Source of the DNA: an uncultured Lactobacillus sp.
GTDB taxonomy: Bacteria > Bacillota > Bacilli > Lactobacillales > Lactobacillaceae
Length of the DNA stretch: 64,000 nucleotides
Direction: 5' to 3'
Assembly: GCA_947565635.1 (NCBI GenBank)
Contig: CANOGU010000002.1
Span: 96,792-160,791, forward strand
Position numbers and translations under genes: made by a program. Positions within the stretch are counted from its first letter, which is position 1, and each line of letters starts with the position of its first letter. Positions 27,844 through 36,528 of this stretch are shown piece by piece. The notes beneath the pieces are model-generated. The model was not told the DNA's origin, made no database searches, and saw only the letters and a list, made by a program, of their open reading frames with translations.

Positions 27844-29157
27844 TTACAGTAACTTTTCATATGCGTCTTCATACTTAGGAATGTCACCAGCACCCATAAA
27901 TACTACAACAGCATTCTTATGCTTAGTTAAATCAGCAATATTGTCTAAATCAATTACTTCTGAACCAGGAATATTGTTAACTAAATCTTCACTTGAAATA
28001 TCGCCACTTGCTTCACGTGCAGAAGCATAAATTGGAGTAATGTAAGCCTTGTCTACATCACGTAAAATTTCTTCAAAATCTTTTTGATATTTCCTAGTTC
28101 TTGAGAAAGTATGTGGTTGGAAAACTACCACTAATTCTTTATCTGGGAACTTTTGACGAGCAGCTTGAATAGTTGCACGCATTTCTGTTGGGTGGTGAGC
28201 ATAATCATCAATTACTGAAACATCGCCAAAATCTTTTTCAGCAAATCTTCTCTTAGCACCCTTGAAAGTTAAAAGTCCCTTCTTAATATCTTCCATTGGA
28301 ACTTTTTCAGTATAAGCTACTGCAATCACAGCAGTAGTATTTAAAATACTGTGATCACCAAATAAATGAATTTCAAAGCGACCCAAATCTTTTCCATGTG
28401 CTAAAACATTGAACTTAGAACCAGTAGTAGTCTTTTCAATATTAACTGCTTGGAAGTCATCAGTATCTTTGAAGCCATAAGTATATTTAGGAATATCAGT
28501 CTTAAGACTTTGAAGACGTTTGTCGTCTCCCCAAACAAAGAGAGCCTTCTTAGTTTGATCAGCAGCAGTTTGGAAGGCACTAGTGTAATCAGCTTGATCC
28601 TTAAAGTAATCTGGGTGATCAAAATCAATGTTAGTCATAATTTGGTAGTCTGGGTGATATGCTAAGAAGTGACGACGATATTCATCGGCTTCATAAACAA
28701 AGAAACGTGAACCCTCTACTCCTTTACCACGACCATCACCAATTAAGTAAGAAGTAGGAGCAACTTCACCTAAAACGTGTGATAAAAGACTTGTAGTTGA
28801 AGTCTTACCATGTGTACCAGAAACTCCGATTGAAGTATGCATCTGAACAATTTCTTCAACAGTATCAGGATAAGATTGCCATTCAACATTTTTGTCCAAG
28901 CAAGCTGCTACTTCAGGATTATCTTGTTTAAAAGCATTTCCTTTAACAATTACTTGTTCTGCATTGCTCTTAATATTTTTTGGATCAAAGTTTTTTACTT
29001 CAATACCAGCTTTTTCAAGAGGAACTTGAGTAAAGGTGTACTTTTCAATGTCACTACCTGCAACATTATAGCCTAAGTCGTGCAAAACTAAAGCTAAGGA
29101 TGCCATACCAGTTCCTTTAATGCCAATGAACCAAATTTGTTTATTTTTGTCTAACAT
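27844..29157 (-). CDS. murC: UDP-N-acetylmuramate-L-alanine ligase
   Basis: 437 residues. The N-terminal UDP-binding domain (FIGIKGTGMASLALVLHDLG, GSD), the ATP loop GVSGTHGKTSTTSLLSHVL, Mur ligase centre (YEADEYRRHFL, NIDFDHPDYF) and the C-domain with DDYAHHPTEM and VFQPHTFSRT are all present. It adds the first L-Ala to the peptidoglycan stem peptide. It is monocistronic. Confidence 0.97.
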   Translation of the reverse strand: MLDKNKQIWFIGIKGTGMASLALVLHDLGYNVAGSDIEKYTFTQVPLEKAGIEVKNFDPKNIKSNAEQVIVKGNAFKQDNPEVAACLDKNVEWQSYPDTVEEIVQMHTSIGVSGTHGKTSTTSLLSHVLGEVAPTSYLIGDGRGKGVEGSRFFVYEADEYRRHFLAYHPDYQIMTNIDFDHPDYFKDQADYTSAFQTAADQTKKALFVWGDDKRLQSLKTDIPKYTYGFKDTDDFQAVNIEKTTTGSKFNVLAHGKDLGRFEIHLFGDHSILNTTAVIAVAYTEKVPMEDIKKGLLTFKGAKRRFAEKDFGDVSVIDDYAHHPTEMRATIQAARQKFPDKELVVVFQPHTFSRTRKYQKDFEEILRDVDKAYITPIYASAREASGDISSEDLVNNIPGSEVIDLDNIADLTKHKNAVVVFMGAGDIPKYEDAYEKLL

Positions 29158-29214
29158 ATTATTACTATCTCCATTGTTTGTGCCAAAATATTCGTTTTAA
29201 TTTTACCATTTTTA

Positions 29215-29250
29215 GCACAAAAAAAGAACATAACACAACGTTATGTTCTA
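29215..29250 (-). terminator. Intrinsic terminator with no annotated gene upstream
   Basis: Perfect 10-bp stem AGAACATAAC / GTTATGTTCT (29225-29249) followed on the minus strand by TTTTTTT. It would end a minus-strand transcript arising between 29250 and 29750, where only the broken small gene at 29365-29501 is seen. It also insulates murC. Confidence 0.85.
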
Positions 29251-29254
29251 ATTA

Positions 29255-29288
29255 GAAAGTAGTTAGCTCATCCTCACTCCCTACTTTC
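29255..29288. repeat. 8-bp inverted repeat
   Basis: GAAAGTAG (29255-29262) and CTACTTTC (29281-29288) enclose 18 bases; it lies in the 3' region of the small gene at 29365-29501 and ahead of the minus-strand terminator. Confidence 0.5.
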
Positions 29289-29364
29289 TTTTATTTACAA
29301 AAATTTTTTTTCAAGCCCTAACATATAAGTAGTTTTAGATCATCAATCCGCGCCAAATCTTTCT

Positions 29365-29501
29365 TTATGTAATTACTAACTCAAAACGATAATCATCAAA
29401 AAAATTTCTCATATCTTTTGGACTTGGTCGATAAGGGGGCTTATCCCCCCCCCCAGAGTTTTCAGAGGCTCGCCTGCTAGCTTAGCTGTATTATACTTCA
29501 T
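29365..29501 (-). pseudogene. Small gene of about 45 codons interrupted at a ten-G tract
   Basis: From ATG at 29499-29501 the frame reads MKYNTAKLAGEPLKTL and enters ten consecutive G (C-run at 29445-29454). Beyond the tract, coding continues in another frame as DKPPYRPSPKDMRNFFDDY and on to FELVIT and TAA at 29365-29367. With 8 or 11 G the two halves join in one frame; with ten the product stops early at 29408-29410. No family is recognised. GAGGGAACGAG upstream is only a moderate RBS. It may be a phase-variable small gene or a decayed one. Confidence 0.5.
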
Positions 29502-29751
29502 ATATGTTATCTCGTTCCCTCACTTTCCGTTCACTATATATAACACAAAAAACATTATTCTTACCATTTTTACTATAACACTTATTGTAATTAAATAGCA
29601 TAATAAAGATTCATATTATTTAAACATCTTCTTACTAATAGTAAAGGAGATACAACAAAAAATGTCATATAACTTATCAAAAGAAACTTAACAGCACATA
29701 ATATTAAGTTTTAAATAATGATTTCTTATCAGAAAATAATCCAACCTCTCC
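29502..29751. other. AT-rich intergenic stretch with one minimal ORF
   Basis: No full gene is visible. On the plus strand AAAGGAGA precedes ATG at 29662, but the frame ends after nine codons (MSYNLSKET, TAA 29689-29691) and then resumes for eight more codons, which looks like the 5' end of a dead gene. The rest is AT-rich and holds promoter-like sequence for the minus-strand small gene. Confidence 0.4.
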
Positions 29752-29789
29752 AACAAAACCCGAGATTTATATGAATTTCGGGTTTTGTT
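29752..29789 (-). terminator. Terminator after ytpR
   Basis: 12-bp stem AACAAAACCCGA / TCGGGTTTTGTT, 20 bp beyond the ytpR stop on the minus strand. Confidence 0.88.
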
Positions 29790-29809
29790 ATATCTAGTTC
29801 GAACAGATG

Positions 29810-30457
29810 TTAAAGGCTAATTTGACCACTAGCTAGTAATTCATCACACTTAGTTGGTTCAAATTCATCACCAGCTTTAAAGTCGTCATGAACAACCATA
29901 ATACCACGCTTTTGAGGAGCGTGTGCTAAGTCTAATTCGCGTGCTGAACAAATCATACCGTATGAATCAACACCACGAAGTGCACCTGGCCAAATTTGTT
30001 GACCATTTGGCATTAAAGTACCAGGAAGTGCCACAACTACCATTTGGCCTTGAGCAATATTTGGAGCACCACAAACGATTTGGTGTTCCTCACCATTTCC
30101 TACATCAACAGTAGTTACATGTAAGTGATCTGAATCTGGATGTGCTTCACAAGTCTTAACGTAACCATAAACAAGCGTTGGCTTTCCAATTTCTAGCTTA
30201 GTATCGAAGCCAGCTTCAGCAATTCTCTTGTTTAAAGCATCAACTAATTCTTGTGTTGGCTTAACTTCACCATTTGGTAGCTTATCATAATCTAAAAAGC
30301 TACTTACGTTGAAGAAGTTAAATCCAATAACTTCGCCATCTTCATTTTCAACTCTTGTAACTTGATCTTTCTCTGTGAATTTACTACGACCCTTATCTTG
30401 GTCCAAAACCACAATTAAAGTATCAGGGTAACTTGTTTTATTGGTAGAAATAATCAT
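29810..30457 (-). CDS. ytpR: YtpR-family tRNA-binding-domain protein
   Basis: 215 residues. An N-terminal DUF4479 region (about 1-90) precedes an EMAP/OB-fold tRNA-binding domain: LVYGYVKTCEAHPDSDHLHV, EHQIVCGAPNIAQGQMVVVALPG and GMICSARELDL, the same domain as the N-terminus of PheT. It stands alone rather than fused to a synthetase; the function is not established. It is 24 bp downstream of a thioredoxin gene in the same operon. Confidence 0.92.
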   Translation of the reverse strand: MIISTNKTSYPDTLIVVLDQDKGRSKFTEKDQVTRVENEDGEVIGFNFFNVSSFLDYDKLPNGEVKPTQELVDALNKRIAEAGFDTKLEIGKPTLVYGYVKTCEAHPDSDHLHVTTVDVGNGEEHQIVCGAPNIAQGQMVVVALPGTLMPNGQQIWPGALRGVDSYGMICSARELDLAHAPQKRGIMVVHDDFKAGDEFEPTKCDELLASGQISL

Positions 30458-30481
30458 TTCTAGTAAATTTCCTTTCCTAGA

Positions 30482-30802
30482 CTATTTGAGAGAGTTAAGG
30501 AAGTTTTCTACTTCTTCTTTAGTCTTTCTGTCCTTATTTACTAGTCTACCAATTTCTTTGCCATCTTGGTAGACAACAAAGCTAGGAATTCCAAAGATAT
30601 TTAATTCTTTGGCTACATCAATTGATCCATCACGGTCAATCTTATAGAATTTTGCATCAGAATTATCTTTTTCAATTTGTGGTAAAAATGGGTCTAAGAA
30701 GCGGCAATCTGGGCACCATGTAGCTGAAAATAGTAATACTACTTTTCCATTTTTGGTAATTTCTTTTAACTTCTCAGGAGTTAATTCTTTAATTTCTTCC
30801 AT
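30482..30802 (-). CDS. Thioredoxin-like protein with CPDC active site
   Basis: 106 residues with a thioredoxin fold: VVLLFSATWCPDCRFLDPFLPQ, conserved cis-Pro in FGIPSFVVYQDGKEIGRL. The redox motif is CPDC rather than the CGPC of classical thioredoxin, as in the YtpP group. It is coupled with ytpR, the arrangement seen in Bacillus (ytpP-ytpR). Likely a thiol-disulfide reductase with its own substrates. Confidence 0.93.
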   Translation of the reverse strand: MEEIKELTPEKLKEITKNGKVVLLFSATWCPDCRFLDPFLPQIEKDNSDAKFYKIDRDGSIDVAKELNIFGIPSFVVYQDGKEIGRLVNKDRKTKEEVENFLNSLK

Positions 30803-30936
30803 TTATCTCACCTTTTCTTACTTTTTATAAGTTATAATTATTTTACATCCTTTTATTTCAAAAATCTAGTCTCAGATCTTTTAGCTTAAATTAAAAACAA
30901 TCTACAATAAAAATATAGAAATAAGGTATTAAAATA

Positions 30937-31311
30937 ATGGTTGATATAAATAAGGAATTACTCCATGCCGGTTATCGATTACACTTAGTTTTTGACGAAA
31001 TGGTTCAAGATATTAGAAAAGATCCTGATAATTGGATTATGACTATTGAAAAAAATATCGACCAAATTTTCTCATTAATTTCTGCCTATCATAAAATTGC
31101 AGCTACAATTACCACCAATACTCGAAAAAATGGACTCCCTGCACACTTAAAGTCTGCTTCAGATGATACCTTAAAAGTGATGGATACATTTAATGATGAG
31201 ATTCTTAATTTTGATAATTTTGCAAATAGTAGTGAGCATATCAAAGCTGTTACAAGATTTTTTGGAGCGGCTAATTATACAAATGAATTACTTTTAGAAT
31301 TAAAATTATAA
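30937..31311 (+). CDS. Conserved-looking hypothetical helical protein, unknown
   Basis: 124 residues, cytoplasmic, almost all alpha-helix by composition, with no signal or membrane segment. It begins MVDINKELLHAGYRLHL and ends NYTNELLLELKL. ATAAGG lies about ten bases before the ATG, and a strong terminator follows, so it is a single-gene unit. I do not recognise the family; size and helical content would suit a small binding or regulatory protein. Confidence 0.75.
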   Translation: MVDINKELLHAGYRLHLVFDEMVQDIRKDPDNWIMTIEKNIDQIFSLISAYHKIAATITTNTRKNGLPAHLKSASDDTLKVMDTFNDEILNFDNFANSSEHIKAVTRFFGAANYTNELLLELKL

Positions 31312-31328
31312 AGTAAATAATTATATTA

Positions 31329-31364
31329 AAAAGTGTCTAGAATTTAACTTTCCTAGACACTTTT
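31329..31364. terminator. Bidirectional terminator between the hypothetical gene and trmB
   Basis: Perfect 12-bp stem AAAAGTGTCTAG / CTAGACACTTTT with T-runs on both strands. Confidence 0.92.
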
Positions 31365-31390
31365 TTGCTTTTTAAAATGTTTTTATCAAT

Positions 31391-32047
31391 TTATTGTACA
31401 AAATGTGCATGTAAGCAGTAAATCGGATTACCCTTAGCTGCAAATTTATGTTCATATTCAGTCTCAACATTTCTTTCAAAAACTTCGTCATTTGCATTAT
31501 GTAAATCTAGACTTACATAATCAAATTTCATCCCATAATTGTTAAGACTTACTAAACTATATTCAAATAATCCTTGATTATCAGTCTTAAATTCCAAATG
31601 CCCATCTGGTTTTAAGATACGTTTATATTTATCCAAAAAGCTCTTATAAGTCAACCGCCGCTTTTCATGGCGTGTTTTTGGCCAAGGATCAGAGAAATTT
31701 AAATATACAGTATCTACGCTATTTTCTGGTAAATACATTGCAATATTAGCAGCATCCGCACACATCAATTGTAAGTTATCGATCTTTTCTTCAAGCTTAG
31801 TTCTTAAAATCATCCCTGCAGCTGTTGTTTGGAGTTCTACTCCAATAAAATTCATTTCAGGATGTTCTTTAGCTAAAGTAGTAATGAATTGACCTTTACC
31901 AGAACCGATTTCAATAGCAAGAGGCTTAGAAAAATCGTCAAATCTTTCTTCCCAATTAATTTTTTCTTCCGGATTTGGCTCATTCAAAATTGCTTCTGGA
32001 TGTTCGACTACTAATTTTTGAGCCCAAGGTTTATTTCTTAATCTCAT
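31391..32047 (-). CDS. trmB: tRNA (guanine-N7-)-methyltransferase
   Basis: 218 residues. SAM-binding motif AIEIGSGKGQFI, NFIGVELQ, and the signature NFSDPWPKTRHEKRRLT with the C-terminal EYEHKF. It forms m7G46 in tRNAs. It lies 12 bp downstream of ecsB, as often in lactobacilli. Confidence 0.97.
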   Translation of the reverse strand: MRLRNKPWAQKLVVEHPEAILNEPNPEEKINWEERFDDFSKPLAIEIGSGKGQFITTLAKEHPEMNFIGVELQTTAAGMILRTKLEEKIDNLQLMCADAANIAMYLPENSVDTVYLNFSDPWPKTRHEKRRLTYKSFLDKYKRILKPDGHLEFKTDNQGLFEYSLVSLNNYGMKFDYVSLDLHNANDEVFERNVETEYEHKFAAKGNPIYCLHAHFVQ

Positions 32048-32058
32048 TTTTTCACAAC

Positions 32059-33270
32059 CTAATATCTAACTTTTTTAAACAACTGTTCAATTTTACTTGG
32101 TAAATAGAAATATAGCAATAAGAATGTTAAAGCAAGCAAACCAATTACGCCGCCAACTGCTTCTAATTTTTGCGGAGAAAAGATTATCAAAGCAAGACTA
32201 ACTAATCCCCATTCAAGCAGCATTCCCTTTTGTAAAACCTTTCTTAAAGCCTGCCCTCTTGACTTAAACGGAATCGGCATAACATGGTACATCATATTAT
32301 GTTCATAAACCGTACCCAACGGAATCAACTGATAAAGTGTTAAGAAAATAATCAAAGCTCCGCTTGCTATCGCCCAGCGTGCATCTTGTAAGCAGGCAAT
32401 TAACAATAAAGCAAAAATAATCATCCGAATTAATAAATTGCTATACTCAGGATCTCTTAAAAGTACCCGCTGATAGATGTACGTATTTGGTGTTTGATTA
32501 TCTTTTTTAATCAAAAAGTCCAGATATTTTCTTCTTGAAATATGAACTTTCTTATCTGCTACATCAGTAAACATACTATAAAAGTTATTTAAGAGATCGA
32601 CTCGTCTTTCTTCATAGTCTAAAGCCTTGTACCAGTCAAACATTTTACCACGTGGCAAATAATCTACCCCAATCCAGGCAGCAGTTGCTACAGTCGTATA
32701 AAGAGCTGGATTTGGATAATATCCTAAAAAAGATAAATAGAGTATTAAAAAGTTAATCCCTAAAAAAAGCCAAGTATTGTAGTAATCATGCTTATTAAAA
32801 TAAAAACTTCTAATAATCAACGTAAACTGTAAACCTTTACTTGCAATTAACCCAATTACGATAAAGACCAAGTCGCCAATTGAAAATCCTGCTCTCATTG
32901 TCGCAAATGGTAATAAAATTCCTGTAATCAAGATAATCAAAACAACTGGAAGAATCATATTGTGCAGATATAGCGGCTTGAAATAATCCTTCATTTCACT
33001 ATCTTGATTAAAAAGAAAATGCTCATCTGCTCGATTAAATAAAGTTGCAAAATGTCCAATTCCTAATGTCGTTGTCCAAATCAAGGCAAGTAGTGGTTTA
33101 TAAAACCAAAGATTATTCGGCCATTTCTTAATATTTTGTGCATACCAAAACATTAAGGCTCCGAATAGAAAAATTAATGCCAAGATAAAGAAATCATTAA
33201 AAACCAACGTTAAATAATGCGTCTGCTTTTTAAAATTCTTATTAAGTCTATTCTTAATTAAATCAGTCAT
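32059..33270 (-). CDS. ecsB: ABC transporter permease EcsB
   Basis: 403 residues with about ten membrane segments in pairs and a central cytoplasmic region (YEERRVDLLNNFYSMFTDVADKKVHISRRKYLDFL, about 215-260; conserved RRVD...F.DV) typical of EcsB. With EcsA it forms a transporter required for intramembrane protease activity and secretion. It overlaps ecsA by eight bases. Confidence 0.93.
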   Translation of the reverse strand: MTDLIKNRLNKNFKKQTHYLTLVFNDFFILALIFLFGALMFWYAQNIKKWPNNLWFYKPLLALIWTTTLGIGHFATLFNRADEHFLFNQDSEMKDYFKPLYLHNMILPVVLIILITGILLPFATMRAGFSIGDLVFIVIGLIASKGLQFTLIIRSFYFNKHDYYNTWLFLGINFLILYLSFLGYYPNPALYTTVATAAWIGVDYLPRGKMFDWYKALDYEERRVDLLNNFYSMFTDVADKKVHISRRKYLDFLIKKDNQTPNTYIYQRVLLRDPEYSNLLIRMIIFALLLIACLQDARWAIASGALIIFLTLYQLIPLGTVYEHNMMYHVMPIPFKSRGQALRKVLQKGMLLEWGLVSLALIIFSPQKLEAVGGVIGLLALTFLLLYFYLPSKIEQLFKKVRY

Positions 33271-34009
33271 GCTTCTTCACCGTTTCCTGATTTAAAATTT
33301 GATATAAACGATCAAATGAATCGCTAGGCTTTAAGCCATAAAACTGTCTAATTTCAGTTAAACTGCCTTCAGTTTCAATTGTGCCATTATTGAGTACTGC
33401 AAAAGTCTGAACAGCTTCTTGTGCCTCAGCTAAAACGTGAGTAGTCATTAAAACCATTTTTTGATTAGCAACGGCTTCTTTAACTAAATCAATAAAGTTA
33501 GCAACCGCCAATGGATCTAACCCAGTAAATGGTTCATCAATTACTAACAAATCCGCATTTGCTAAAAAGCTAGTAACAATCATGACTTTCTGTTTCATTC
33601 CTTTAGAAAAATTAATTGGTAACCAATCTAATTTATTCTCTAAACGAAACATTTTGCATAATTCTTTAGCTCGTGCCCAGGCCTTGTACTTGTCTAATCC
33701 ATATGTAAGCATTACGAGCTCAAGATGTTCTTTTAACGTTAATTCTGGATATAAAATTGGCGTTTCAGGAATATAAGCAATCATTTTCTTAAATTCAGCG
33801 GGATTTTCAGTTAAGCTAACGCCATTTAGAGTAATCGTGCCCTTCTGCATTCTCAATAGTCCAAGTAGATGTTTAATTGTTGTAGACTTACCTGCACCAT
33901 TTAAACCAATTAAGCCAACTGCTTGGCCAGGTTCTATTGTTAAATTCACATTCTTAATGACATTAATTCCGGAATAACCACCAGTTAAATTCTCAATTTT
34001 AAGTGCCAT
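33263..34009 (-). CDS. ecsA: ABC transporter ATP-binding protein EcsA
   Basis: 248 residues. Walker A LIGLNGAGKSTTIKHLLGL, signature INFSKGMKQKV, Walker B LLVIDEPFTGLD, H-loop MTTHVLAEA. It is divergent from the HIT-family gene, matching the ecsA-hit-prsA neighbourhood known from bacilli and supporting a secretion role. Confidence 0.95.
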   Translation of the reverse strand: MALKIENLTGGYSGINVIKNVNLTIEPGQAVGLIGLNGAGKSTTIKHLLGLLRMQKGTITLNGVSLTENPAEFKKMIAYIPETPILYPELTLKEHLELVMLTYGLDKYKAWARAKELCKMFRLENKLDWLPINFSKGMKQKVMIVTSFLANADLLVIDEPFTGLDPLAVANFIDLVKEAVANQKMVLMTTHVLAEAQEAVQTFAVLNNGTIETEGSLTEIRQFYGLKPSDSFDRLYQILNQETVKKHD

Positions 34010-34104
34010 AGATTTTTCCTCTCTACTGCAAATACTTCCTTATTATGATAGCATGAACATAAGTTAAACTAAATTTTCTTTTCATTAAGAAAGGAGCCGG
34101 TCTC

Positions 34105-34539
34105 ATGGCAGAATTAGAAAAAGATTGTTTATTTTGTAAGATTATTAGAGGAGAAGTTCCTTCTTACACAGTTTTTGAAAATAATGACGTTAAAGCTTTT
34201 TTAGATATTTCTCAAGTAACTAAAGGTCATACTTTAATTATCCCTAAAAAGCATTTAGTAAATTTCTTTGATTATAGTCAAGAAGATGCAGCACGCTTTT
34301 TACAATATATTCCTCTCGTTGCTCAAGCAATAAAAAAATCAGACCCTACTATTAAAGGGATGAACGTTGAAGTTAATAATGGCGAAATTGCTGGTCAAGT
34401 TGTTATGCACTCACATATTCACTTAATTCCACGTCGGGGAGAAAATGATCCTATTTCTACTCCTCATGTGAATAATGCTGATAAATATTCAGAAGATGAT
34501 TATCAAGCTGTTGCAAACGCTATCAAAAATAATCTATAA
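34105..34539 (+). CDS. HIT-family nucleotide-binding protein
   Basis: 144 residues. The histidine triad is VVMHSHIHLIPR, with FCKIIRGEVPSYTVFE at the N-terminus and the typical CxxC-like start (CLFC). Members hydrolyse nucleotide-phosphoramidates or dinucleotides. AAAGGAG precedes the start. It is conserved next to ecsAB. Confidence 0.95.
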   Translation: MAELEKDCLFCKIIRGEVPSYTVFENNDVKAFLDISQVTKGHTLIIPKKHLVNFFDYSQEDAARFLQYIPLVAQAIKKSDPTIKGMNVEVNNGEIAGQVVMHSHIHLIPRRGENDPISTPHVNNADKYSEDDYQAVANAIKNNL

Positions 34540-34621
34540 TCTCAGTAATTTTCCCTTTAATGCGGTATAATAAAAGTGGTTATTAAGTTAAAAATTATTG
34601 AATAGATAAGAGGTATATATT

Positions 34622-35110
34622 ATGTCTGGATTTTTATTAGGGATTCTTACCGGTACAGTTGCAGGTGGTTTATTATCATACGCTAAAAACCCATTAAGTG
34701 GTAATTCAATCAGAAGTGATGTTAAAGATTCGGCAGATAACTTTACTGACTCAGTTCACCGCGTTAAAACTATTTATGACGAACTAGAAGAAAAAAGAAT
34801 GAAACAACCTGAGGAAACTCAAGATGAAAATGCTGATACAACTGAAGCTCCAAATGAAAAGGAAGAAGTTGAAGTATCTGAGGGTCCATCTCTTAAAGAC
34901 AAGGCTCATGATCTAGTTGATGCATTCTCTGCTGCCTCATTTAAAGCTGTTGATCACAATCGTGTATTTGCTGCAGTAAAAAACAAGTTAAATGAAGCCA
35001 AAGACGAAATCGAAGATGCTACTGAGGATGTCAAGGATACTACCCAAGATGAAGAATCTTTAGATAGCAATTCTGATGCGAGTGAAGAAGAACATAAGGA
35101 AGAAAATTAA
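34622..35110 (+). CDS. YtxH-like envelope protein, acidic
   Basis: 162 residues. A single N-terminal glycine-rich membrane segment (FLLGILTGTVAGGLLSYA) is followed by a highly charged, helix-prone region rich in D and E, ending EEEHKEEN. This fits YtxH/general-stress type proteins anchored to the membrane. An extended -10 (TGCGGTATAAT) lies 50 bp upstream. Its TAA overlaps the ATG of the next gene, so the two are translated together. Confidence 0.75.
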   Translation: MSGFLLGILTGTVAGGLLSYAKNPLSGNSIRSDVKDSADNFTDSVHRVKTIYDELEEKRMKQPEETQDENADTTEAPNEKEEVEVSEGPSLKDKAHDLVDAFSAASFKAVDHNRVFAAVKNKLNEAKDEIEDATEDVKDTTQDEESLDSNSDASEEEHKEEN

Positions 35111-35460
35111 TGAAATTTTTTGCAATAGGCTTAGGCATTGGTAGTTTGGCAGGATTAGGTATTTCTCTTCTCCCTAATCCGCAAACTGGTCACAAAGTTA
35201 AAGAAGATGTGCGTCAATTTTTAAATAATACAAAAAATGATGCTACAACTTTAGCAGCTAGCAAAAATCAAGCACAGGCTGCTGCCAGTCAATTAATGAG
35301 TGAATTACCCAAGGCTGAACAGTCAGTAAAAGATATACAAAGTAGCGTAACTAATTTTCAAAGTTCAGTTAAACCTGAAGTAGACCAAATGAAGGAAAAT
35401 ATTTCTCATTTATCTCAAGAAGTAAAATCTACTGCTGATAAGGTTAAAAATGAACTTTAA
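35110..35460 (+). CDS. Second YtxH-like small envelope protein
   Basis: 116 residues. N-terminal hydrophobic glycine-rich segment (FAIGLGIGSLAGLGISLLP) then NPQTGHKVKEDVRQFL and an amphipathic helical remainder resembling apolipoprotein-like repeats (VKDIQSSVTNFQSSVKPEVD). It shares the layout of the preceding protein, suggesting a duplicated pair. The position between hit and prsA suggests a cell-envelope role (inference). Confidence 0.75.
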   Translation: MKFFAIGLGIGSLAGLGISLLPNPQTGHKVKEDVRQFLNNTKNDATTLAASKNQAQAAASQLMSELPKAEQSVKDIQSSVTNFQSSVKPEVDQMKENISHLSQEVKSTADKVKNEL

Positions 35461-35496
35461 TTTTAAGATTTGTTAGTCTTTTTTATAAATATATAG

Positions 35497-35533
35497 AAAA
35501 CTCTTATTGTCCATTGGGATAATAAGGGTTTTT
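35497..35533 (+). terminator. Terminator after the YtxH-like pair
   Basis: AAAACTCTTATT / AATAAGGGTTTT stem (one G-T pair) followed by T-run. Confidence 0.8.
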
Positions 35534-35582
35534 ATGTTATATTTGAAACTGTGAATTAAACAAAGGATGTGCAAATTAACTT

Positions 35583-36479
35583 ATGAAAAAAATGTGGAAA
35601 AAAGCAGCTGCTATTGTAGCTTTTGCTGGTATTGCTTTAGGAGCTACCGCTTGTTCTGGTGGCAAGGCTGTAGTTACTTATAAAGGTGGTAAAATCACTG
35701 AGAAACAATATTACGACAAGATGAAAGAATCTCAAGCAGGTCAATCTACTCTCGCCAGTATGATTGTTTCTGATGCCTTAGAAAGCCAATACGGTAAGGA
35801 TGTCACTCAAAAGCAAGTTGATAAAGAATATGATAAGTACAAGAAACAATACGGTAGTCAATTTGATTCTGTCCTTGAACAAAATGGAATGACTGCTTCT
35901 ACTTTTAAAGACAATTTGAAGACCAATCTTTTAACTGAAGCTGCTTTGAAGCACATTAAGAAGATTACTCCTGCTCAAGAAAAGAAAGCATGGAAGAACT
36001 ACCAACCAGAAGTTACAGTTCAACATATTCTTGTCTCAAAAAAGAGTACTGCTGAAGACATTATTAAGCAATTACAAAATGGTGGCGACTTCAAGAAGTT
36101 AGCTAAGAAGTATTCAACCGATACTGCTACTAAGAATGATGCTGGTAAATTACCTGCATTCGACTCTACTGATAGTACTTTAGATTCTAGCTTCAAGACT
36201 GCTGCATTTAAACTTAAGACTGGTGAAATTACTACTACTCCAGTTAAGACCCAATACGGTTATCACGTAATTAAAATGATTAAGCATCCAGCTAAGGGTA
36301 GTTTCAAGGATCACAAGAAGCAAATTGATAATCAAATCTATCAATCAATGTCAGAAGATCAAAACGTTATGAGAAGTGTAATTGCTACAGTTCTTAAACG
36401 TGCCGATGTTTCTATCAAGGACAAAGACTTAAAGAACGTTCTTTCACAATACGTTTCAACTGACAGTCTTTCTAAATAA
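35583..36479 (+). CDS. prsA: Foldase lipoprotein PrsA
   Basis: 298 residues. Lipobox signal LGATACSGG (Cys24). The parvulin peptidyl-prolyl isomerase domain (about 139-235) shows VQHILVSKKSTAEDI, FKKLAKKYSTDTATKNDAGKLP and TQYGYHVIKM; the flanking helical regions are typical of PrsA. It folds exported proteins outside the membrane. It is monocistronic, near ecsAB as in bacilli. Confidence 0.96.
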   Translation: MKKMWKKAAAIVAFAGIALGATACSGGKAVVTYKGGKITEKQYYDKMKESQAGQSTLASMIVSDALESQYGKDVTQKQVDKEYDKYKKQYGSQFDSVLEQNGMTASTFKDNLKTNLLTEAALKHIKKITPAQEKKAWKNYQPEVTVQHILVSKKSTAEDIIKQLQNGGDFKKLAKKYSTDTATKNDAGKLPAFDSTDSTLDSSFKTAAFKLKTGEITTTPVKTQYGYHVIKMIKHPAKGSFKDHKKQIDNQIYQSMSEDQNVMRSVIATVLKRADVSIKDKDLKNVLSQYVSTDSLSK

Positions 36480-36487
36480 TATTTCTA

Positions 36488-36528
36488 AAAAAATACCGAG
36501 ATCATGAAAAGTGATCCCGGTATTTTTA
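36488..36528. terminator. Bidirectional terminator between prsA and yhaM
   Basis: AAATACCG-GATCA / TGATC-CGGTATTT stem with one A-C mismatch, between converging genes. Confidence 0.88.

Noticed and set aside
29215-29750. A structured RNA such as tmRNA, RNase P RNA or 6S RNA in the gap upstream of murC
   Set aside because: None of the conserved core sequences of these RNAs was found; the only structures are the terminator and one short inverted repeat.
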